Below the pieces are notes generated by a model, which saw only the letters and a list, made by a program, of their open reading frames with translations, ran no database searches and had not been told where the DNA came from. This document shows positions 57,301-64,000 of a DNA stretch of 64,000 bases, one piece after another (positions within the stretch are counted from its first letter, which is position 1; every line of letters starts with the position of its first letter). This DNA comes from Obelidium mucronatum. Its lineage: Eukaryota > Chytridiomycota > Chytridiomycetes > Chytridiales > Chytriomycetaceae. The position numbers and the translations under genes are program-made. Where the stretch lies: assembly GCA_025765595.1 (NCBI GenBank), contig JAIVFH010000153.1:1-64000 (forward strand), in the 5' to 3' direction.

Positions 57301-57770
57301 AACGTATCTCCATCCCTTAACATATCCACTGTTGACTCCATATTAACCAACGCAAAATCGGGCGCGTTGCTATAAACTGTCAAGCACGGCTTCAGTGGAG
57401 ACGCAGCTCCAATGACTTTCGGAGTTTTCAATTTTCGAACTTTTCGCAGACATGACGAAACAGCTTGATCGCCAGCTAAATGTCTCTTTCCTGCCCGCAT
57501 CACCAAATCATAAATCGTGGGGACAAGCTCTTTTGACGTCGCTCCTACGTCACGCTTCTGATAATCCAAAGCCATTAATACTCGTCGCGCTGAACCTGCA
57601 CTGGGAGTTTGCAGGTAAGGCGGTCCTCGACTGGTGGCACTTCCTGGTCTGGAAAACAAGTTTTCCTGAGAGCCGCTGGGACTGCTCGGACTGCTGTCAA
57701 AGGAGCTATATTCTTCAGCGCGTGTCGACGATGGAAACCCCAAAAGTATTACATTGACGCGAGGTATCAT
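54312..57770 (-). CDS. Large Ser-rich protein of unknown function
   Basis: Three exons, 57770-57278, 57211-55082 and 55018-54312, give 1109 aa. Intron 1 (donor GTATGT, acceptor AAG) was chosen because it joins both frames. Without it the first exon would end as a 176-aa protein. Intron 2 (63 nt, GTATGA...TTCAG) is stop-free and a multiple of three, so retention is possible. The N-terminal 160 residues contain an ordered-looking part (LMALDYQKRDVGATSKELVPTIYDLVMRAGKRH; KPCLTVYSNAPDFALVNMESTVDMLRDGDTLLVVW). The rest is Ser/Thr/Gln-rich with helices such as SMQSKAKAMAASALHMAGG and SIQSMAESALQFAHEVAAM. No family recognised. It shares a 122-bp divergent promoter with the deacetylase gene. Confidence 0.75.
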
Positions 57771-57892
57771 TTCCTTTGAGATTTACATTGTAACTTGGAA
57801 AGTATGAAGGACGCTGATATTCTTCAATCCACCGAATCATCATATTTTATTAGTTACGTTTGTCTGGCTATGACTCACTCCTTCATATCGTG

Positions 57893-60026
57893 ATGTCAAG
57901 CCAATTTGGTATCATGCAACAAAACGTGTCCAAAAATATGAGCGATTCACCACCTAGGAAACACTTTTCTCTATCCAACTTCCTCGGGCACATCAAACAT
58001 GATCACGTGCATGTACCAATTAGCGAGAATGAAGGGCTCGGTCTGCGTACCGGTTCGGGGTCAATTGGCCACCATACCGCGGTGGACCTCCAAAGAACTC
58101 CCTCCAAACGCCCTTCGCTGATCAATTGGCTCGAGAGAATTTCCCTCACAAAAGAACCAAGTGCGTTATCTCCCCCTGGCTCACCCCATCGTCCATCAAC
58201 GGTGAGTGCATCATTAGGAGTCATGCATAGCCAAGCATCCCCTTAAATTGGCAAACGTCAACACCCAACCTAGACACCACTTGAAGAAAGCTCAAACAAA
58301 GACAGGTATATAAATCTCAACCGCATTTTATCTTTGTTTCTATTTAACGTGTCGATTGACAAAGGTACTTTACAAATCGCATCTTCTCTGTGAAACCAGG
58401 CTACGCGACTCCAGCCGCCTCGGTTCCAAGCTCTCCTCGCCTGTCTCCACATCCTCTGCCAAATTCCACAAAAATCACGAAACTCATTCGCTGTGATGTT
58501 CTCATGAACGGGAAAATCATTCGCGACGAAACCTTATGGATTGCTGGAAACAAATTTGTGAATGCAGAATCTCTATTTTTCCAAGGATTCCAACCAGATG
58601 TGATTGTTGATTTCGGGGATGATAAAGATCCTGGACGGAAGAGACCATTGATTGTTCCTGGGTTCATTGATTTACAGATTAACGGATATTTGTGAGTTTC
58701 ATTTTATTGTTTTCTTGACTTGTTTTATTTATGCGTAATCTGTACTCATAGTGGGCATGATTTTGCTGACACTCACAACTTGGAGGCCGGTCTGACCGAA
58801 GTTGCAAAAGGACTTCTTCAATACGGAGTGACGTCGTTTTTGCCAACCGTTGTCACATCCCTTCCAGAAACATATGCCAATGTAAATTTCGTGTTTTTTA
58901 ACAAGGCGACATCAAACTAATCAGCGCTTGCTTGCACACCAGGTTCTTCCAATTATTGCCTCCCAACGTGGTCCCAAAAAGGGACAGGCCGAAATTCTCG
59001 GCGCCCACTGTGAAGGGCCATTCCTTAACCCAGCCAAAAAGGAGCTCATAATGTAGACTATATCCGTGCACCCAAGCAGGGATTTACGGATATTCTCGAA
59101 TGCTATGGTCCAAGCATCGAGACTCCAGCAGATGAAGACGCGAAAAAGAATGGCGTTATCAAAATTATCACACTTGCCCCAGAAAACGAAGGGGCCTTGG
59201 AAGCAATTCGGGAAATCAAGAAACGGTGGGGTGATGAAATTGTTGTGAGTTTGGGACATATGGAAGCCACTTTTGAAGACACCGAAAATGCTGTTGAATC
59301 AGGGGTAATTTTATGGATTTCGTGATTGTAAATATTTGCTTATCACTAATGCGCTGTCAATTTCTTTGACAGGCTACAATGCTTACCCACTTGTTCAATG
59401 CTATGCCACCATTCCACCACAGGAACCCTGGCCCTATGGGCGTTCTTGGATTCCACCATCTTCCCCATGAAACCAAGAAACCTTTCTATGGACTCATTAC
59501 TGATGGAATCCACTCATCTCCTTCGTCCGTCCGAGTTGCGTACAAGGCCCATCCGGAAGGCGCAGTTCTTGTAACAGACGCTATGGCCGGCGCTGGTCTT
59601 GAAGGCGATGAATTCATGCTTGGAAGCATGCATGTTACGAGAAAGGGCCCAATGGAAGTCGTGATTACAGGAACAGATACTCTTGCTGGAAGTGTTGCAA
59701 CCATGCCGTTCTGTATCACTAATTTGGTAGAATTCAGTGGATGTACGCTCGCAGAAGCCGTGAACGCGGCAACGATTGCACCTGCCAAGTGTATTGGCGT
59801 GTACCCCCAAAAGGGATCTTTAATGGAAGGATCCGATGCTGATTTCGTTGTGCTGGATGGTTTGGATGATTTGGACGAAGGCGTATTCACTGTAACCCGT
59901 GTCTTGTGCTGGGGAGGAAGTTTGGAGAAAGTAGAGAGCGACACTCGTTGTTATAATATCCATACTCACTCAGAACTTGTTTTGTTCCTTCTTTGTCCCA
60001 TTACTATCAAGTTAAAATTTGAATAA
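57893..60026 (+). CDS. N-acetylglucosamine-6-phosphate deacetylase, apparent 1-nt deletion
   Basis: Exons 57893-58201, 58274-58305, 58365-58691, 58752-58881, 58943-59304 and 59373-60026 give about 604 aa. The enzyme removes acetate from GlcNAc-6-phosphate in amino-sugar (chitin) catabolism. From about residue 180 it has the family order: VPGFIDLQINGYFG, GVTSFLPTVVTS, GAHCEGPFLNP (metal-binding Glu near 290), SLGHMEA and THLFNAM (His near 372 and 393), HHRNPGP, and VLVTDAM (catalytic Asp near 456). Near 59040 the run CCAAAAAGGAGCTC lacks one G compared with the expected KKGAHN reading, so exon 5 is out of frame unless this is a sequence error; everything after it is intact. An unusual N-terminal extension of about 170 Ser/Pro-rich residues precedes the enzyme. 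Confidence 0.9.
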
Positions 60027-60088
60027 AACATGTTTGTATGATTTGGATTATTTCATTGATCCCCACACACCAAAATAGAACAAAAAAA

Positions 60089-60898
60089 ATGGATGTACAT
60101 TGCACCACCAATGACAACGCAATCCCCAGCCACACGAAACCCGACCCACGTGACTCAACAACAACAACGGCAACCCCACGAGACTCAACTGTAACCCTCT
60201 CTGCCCACAACCAACAACAAGACGCCCTCCTTGCTTACAAGGCCAAAAAACTAGAAAGCGAACTAACAAAACACACAATGGAGCAGGAATCACGGAAAGC
60301 AATCTCTGCGGCAAACGCGCGGAAAGCAGAATCCGAAGCGCAACGCGTTGGCCATGAACTGGAACTCAAGAAACTTGAGATGGAGAGAGTGAAGCTTGAT
60401 TTGGAAGTATTGAGGCTTCGGTTTATGAATGGGGGTGGCGGTGTGTATCATAACGCATCGGCAACTGAAGAATCCTGTGCTGGCAATATAGATTTACAAA
60501 GGGGAGCAACACAATCCTCCAATCCTCCAGCATTATCATCGACACCATTACAAATATCAACAACAACAGCATCAGCGCTTTTATCATCTTCGACATCATC
60601 ATCATCACCCCCCATAAACTTGTTCAGAATTGGAATTATGAACTTAGGAATCGCGTCTACAGTATCAGTTACAACTCTTTTTACATTAGTTTGCTTCAAA
60701 CACGTTCGAAAACAGTTGATGGAATTAGGCGTGGACGTTTTGCCAACTTGTAATCAAACCAGTGTTGCTGTTGCTGGTGCTTTGGGATCACTCGTGGTGC
60801 TACCCAGTGTTTTATTTGCTGTCGGTGAGAGTGTTAGAGCTGTGTATTTATACTTGCACTTTGTATTTAGTGAGGAGAAGAATAGTAAGAGAGAATAA
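60089..60898 (+). CDS. Coiled-coil protein with two C-terminal membrane spans
   Basis: An intronless frame of 269 aa from ATG 60089. Residues 1-50 are polar (Thr/Asn/Pro), and about 50-110 form a charged coiled coil (KKLESELTKHTMEQESRK...ELKKLEMERVKLDLEVLRLRF). A Ser/Thr-rich linker follows, then two hydrophobic segments (about IMNLGIASTVSVTTLFTLVCF and VAVAGALGSLVVLPSVLFAVG) close to the end. I recognise no family. It could be an organelle or ER membrane tether, but that is only shape-based. It lies 62 bp after the deacetylase and 52 bp before the SH3 gene. Confidence 0.7.
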   Translation: MDVHCTTNDNAIPSHTKPDPRDSTTTTATPRDSTVTLSAHNQQQDALLAYKAKKLESELTKHTMEQESRKAISAANARKAESEAQRVGHELELKKLEMERVKLDLEVLRLRFMNGGGGVYHNASATEESCAGNIDLQRGATQSSNPPALSSTPLQISTTTASALLSSSTSSSSPPINLFRIGIMNLGIASTVSVTTLFTLVCFKHVRKQLMELGVDVLPTCNQTSVAVAGALGSLVVLPSVLFAVGESVRAVYLYLHFVFSEEKNSKRE

Positions 60899-60950
60899 AA
60901 TAGGAGAAGCATGAACTCAAATAAATAAAACTTGAGATATAAAAAAATAA

Positions 60951-62443
60951 ATGACCAAGAAATTGCGAGCAATTGCCAACTTTGACTGTGCCGCTGATAC
61001 ACCGCAGGAACTCAGTTTCAAGAAGGGCGATGTGATTATCGATGGTAAGAGTCATCTGCTGTTCTGTTTCTATCTCTCTCCGTCCCTCAATCAAATGATG
61101 AACTCTACACACAGTCGTTGCCGCCCCTGACGAAGGCAATGAATGGTACTCAGGCCGGCTGCAAGTATCCAAAGTGCAAGGACTCTTTCCCGGAAACTAT
61201 GTCCGTTTTGTTCCAGTGATTGAAAGCGACGACGAAGACGAAGATGAGGAGGATGAAGATGCGATAATTGTTTCGAAGCCTTCACCGGCCGCCTCTCCTT
61301 CGATTGCCTCTTCAAATCACTCGCCCATGGCTGCTTATAAGGCTGCCTTCAAGAGCAGTGCCAAAGAGAAGCTGCTGTTGGCAAAAGAAAAGGCAATTCC
61401 GTTGGCTCAAAAGATGCAAGAAAAGGCCCAGGAATCAAAAGCGAAAGTCTCGGATCGCATTAAAGAGTACAATAATACGGTTATTAAACCGCTTCACAGA
61501 AAAGTGTCGGTTGGGAGTGGACTGGGTGGTGGTAGTGGTGCCGATCAACCATCACAAGTGCAGTCTGCTTCATCGCTGCTTCGCGCTGTAGCGTTGTTTG
61601 ATTGTGTGGGAGACATTGCTGAAGAATTATCCTTCCAGAAGGGAAGTGTGTTGGTGGATATTAGGGCTGCTCCAGCAGAAGGGGATGATTGGTGGAGTGG
61701 TGAGTGCTGGTTCGCGATTGTCTCATGCCATTTTGTTTAATAATTTCTTCTGATTCTTTTTCCTCTATTTAGGCCGTGTAGAAGGGACGACAGTAACTGG
61801 TTTGTTTCCTGGAAATTACGTAAAGTTTGAACGAGTGGCTGTCGCACCTCCTTCTGCAACCCTGTCACGCAGTATATCCCCTTCTGTTTCTTCTTCAACC
61901 ACAGTACAGCCATTGATTCCAGCAAAACCATCTGATTTGAAGGTATCATCCAAACTATCATCTCTATCTTCTGCCACTGGAGCAGTTAAAAGGGCACCTC
62001 CACCACCGCCCCCGAGTATTCCAAGCGCAAGCTTAAGCGCGAAGCTTGCTGCAATCCCGGGACTCTCAACAACAGCAACAACTAACACAAAGGGACCACC
62101 CCCACCAGTCCCTCAATCCAAAACAATCAATCAAATCATTCAACAAAAGAAACTAGCAGCAACTCCGTCACCCGAGCATTTCAAATTGTATGAGTCAGCA
62201 TTTCGGGAGTTTGCACAGATGCTGAACCCGGGATCTGTGATTCCTGTGGATAGCTTGTTGCTGAGCGCAAAACAAGTTCGAACTATTTGGCTGCGGTCGC
62301 GTTTGCCAGCTCGGGTGTTGGGCAAAGTGTGGACGCAGGTTGTTGGTGGCCCTGGGGTCATAAAGGGAGCCTTAACCAAAGAAGAATTCTGCAGGGGGTT
62401 ATTTCTTATTGATGTTGAGTTGGGCAATGGATCGCCAAGTTGA
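60951..62443 (+). CDS. SH3-SH3-EH domain adaptor protein
   Basis: Exons 60951-61044, 61115-61699 and 61773-62443 join in frame into 449 aa. SH3-1 (about 3-60) has LRAIANFDCAADTPQELSFKKGDVI...EWYSGRL...GLFPGNYVRFV. An acidic patch and a Lys/Ala/Gln helix follow. SH3-2 (about 190-250) has ALFDCVGDIAEELSFQKGSVL...DDWWSGRV...GLFPGNYVKFE. Each SH3 domain is split by an intron before its last strands. Pro-rich stretches (PPPPPPSIP, GPPPPVPQ) precede a C-terminal EH-like domain (FKLYESAFREFAQM...SRLPARVLGKVW...GALTKEEFCRGLFLID). SH3 binds Pro-rich peptides and EH binds NPF motifs, so an endocytic or actin-patch scaffold is likely. Confidence 0.88.
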
Positions 62444-62597
62444 ATTTGAAGTAGTGTCTTTATACATGTTTTCCCCACCTCAAGAGCTTTTTTTTTCCCT
62501 TTTCCTTCCTTTTGTCTTTGTGTCCAAATCACCAAAACCACCAACCCCAAAACAAAAACCAACCCGAGACCAACCAACGCATAACTTTCAGGTCGAA

Positions 62598-63619
62598 ATG
62601 CCGATTGCCGTTGTTGGTCCGTTGAATTCGTCATCCTCGAATTCAGTCTCAAAGGAGAAGGAGAAGACTGCGCCTTTTGTCCTAGCATCTCTGATCCACT
62701 CGTTCCTTGCTTTGAGCACCAATCCACAGCAGTCTCTGGCGATTGACCAATCAAATCAGTCGAACACCTACACCAACAATGCCGCCTTTGACTACATCCA
62801 CCGCATCGTGCTGGCCACTACGGCTCCTGCGTCAACTCTGGTGTTGTCCCTGCTGCTGACTGCAACTCTGCTCAAGGCAATGCATGAGCGCAACGATGCG
62901 ATGCTGAAGGGCTTTTTTTACGAGGCTGCGCATGAACAAGTGTCGCAGAAGGTGCTGGCCATCTGGAGTATCTCGATTGTGATTGGTCAGTGGGTCTTTT
63001 GATCTATTGATGCAGCCATTGAACTCAATCCCCTCTCCCCCCCTCCTCTTTAAAAAAAAACAACCAAAAACAAACACAAATAACAGCCGATGCAAACATG
63101 AACGATAATGCTTTTGCTGCTACTAGTTGGGCGCAAGTGACTGTTTTTAAGGAGGCAAGAGTTGTGGCTGCCTGGAAGAGATGGGCTGCTGATTTACTTG
63201 ATTGGGACTTTAACATCGAGGCTTCAGAGTGGTCTTTGTTTCTGGAACGGAACCCTTATTTGCTTGCTCTTTGTCGTCATGTATGTTTTATTCACCTCTT
63301 TGAGGGGCGCCTTATCTCAAGAAAAACGGGCTGTCATACCCGCCCAGTGAATCGCTTTTAAATATCACCGAAGGTGGTGGCGTTTCTCATTGAGTTCATA
63401 TTTTGCACATGTTTATTTGTGTCCGCCAAATCTGACCATTCAAAATTAGAACCCTTCGTTCGCCACTCAAATTTCGTTGCTGCAAAAGGCCCAAGAGGAT
63501 CAGAACGAGGGTATTGCAAAAGAGTTGGCTCGGTCTCAATTGCATCACACATGGACTGTGGCACACCAAGAGCAACTGCGGCTACAACAAAAGAAGGCAG
63601 AGGAAGAGCAACTTTTATT

Positions 63620-63656
<37 letters not shown>

Positions 63657-64000
63657 CAACATCAATTGCAATATTCTCCCAGCCCAATCTATGCGTCCTC
63701 GTCCTCCACATACAGTCCCATCTTCCAACCTCGCGTTTCGAGCATTCAAACTCGACGATCACTCCCCGTCTTGCCCCACATTCAACCCCAGTACAGTGCA
63801 TTGCCAGCTCGATACACTCCCGATTCCAACAATCTACCACCTATTGCTCCACAGCATTACTCACAACAACAACAACAACACCAACGACCCACTTACCACC
63901 AGTACACTAGCCACCCCGTTCCCTACCACAGTCAAATTCATCATCAACAACAACAACAACAACAACTGCCACATCCCCAACTCCACAGCCGGGCATCCAT
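62598..64000 (+). CDS. Pcl/Pho80-like cyclin with Gln-rich tail, 3' end outside window
   Basis: Exons 62598-62985, 63087-63280 and 63489 onward, phases 1 and 0; the window ends inside exon 3. The first 190 residues hold a cyclin box (FDYIHRIVLATTAPASTLVLSLLLTATLLKAMHERND...VLAIWSISIVIADANMNDNAFAATSWAQVTVFKEARVVAAWKRWAADLLDWDFNIEASEWSLFLE), with the N..WA.VT.....E..... pattern of fungal Pcl-type cyclins that activate Pho85-class kinases. The third exon starts HAQEDQNEG and soon becomes polyQ (63621-63660) and then Gln/Pro/His-rich. The start codon at 62598 is the first good ATG, but an upstream exon cannot be excluded. Confidence 0.8.

Noticed and set aside
57240..57770. Separate 176-aa gene with a C-terminal membrane anchor
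   Set aside because: A GTATGT donor at 57277 and an AAG acceptor at 57212 join it in frame to the long downstream frame; kept as a single gene, though RNA data should confirm.

Overview
The window looks like nuclear DNA of a fungus, most likely an early-diverging, chytrid-like one. The evidence is intron-bearing genes with short GTRNGT...AG introns (about 50-180 bp), tight gene spacing, many Ser/Thr-rich surface proteins with GPI-like or single-membrane-span tails, a Tim21/Rcf2 mitochondrial pair, a Pcl-type cyclin and CxC5/KDZ-like transposon genes. The species placement is inference; I cannot run a search.

Layout. (1) 1-5.9 kb: broken LINE fragments, then a 310-bp satellite array (13 full copies plus a partial), then a dispersed repeat that recurs inverted at 20.8-21.1 kb. 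(2) 6.3-19.4 kb: a host gene island. A double-psi beta-barrel membrane protein and a secreted GPI-type protein lie on the minus strand. Three tandem paralogous Apple/PAN-like single-pass membrane proteins, a Cys/His-repeat protein, two tandem Rcf2-like HIG1 proteins, Tim21 and a small Cys-rich GPI-type protein lie on the plus strand. (3) 20-54 kb: nested transposons. An RNase H-bearing LINE is the oldest layer (three copies or more). It is interrupted by Helitron-like non-autonomous elements, PIF/Harbinger, a pogo/Jerky-type element and an odd family built of palindromic 10-12-mers. The stretch also holds a degraded CxC5/KDZ-type gene, Helitron Rep/Pif1 remnants and an unrecognised multi-exon gene with a Harbinger element in one intron. 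(4) 54.3-64 kb: a second host island with a 1109-aa Ser-rich protein, N-acetylglucosamine-6-phosphate deacetylase (one apparent 1-nt deletion), a coiled-coil two-span membrane protein, an SH3-SH3-EH adaptor and a cyclin with a polyQ tail that runs off the window.

Working links. The first island has two themes: cell-surface proteins (DPBB, PAN/TM, GPI types) and the mitochondrial inner membrane (Rcf2 pair, Tim21). The most informative result is in the transposon region. One ~46-nt terminus, ending in CTAG and followed by T at 8 of 9 intact ends, is shared by elements with different bodies. Removing one copy restores a LINE reading frame exactly with no target duplication, which is Helitron behaviour.
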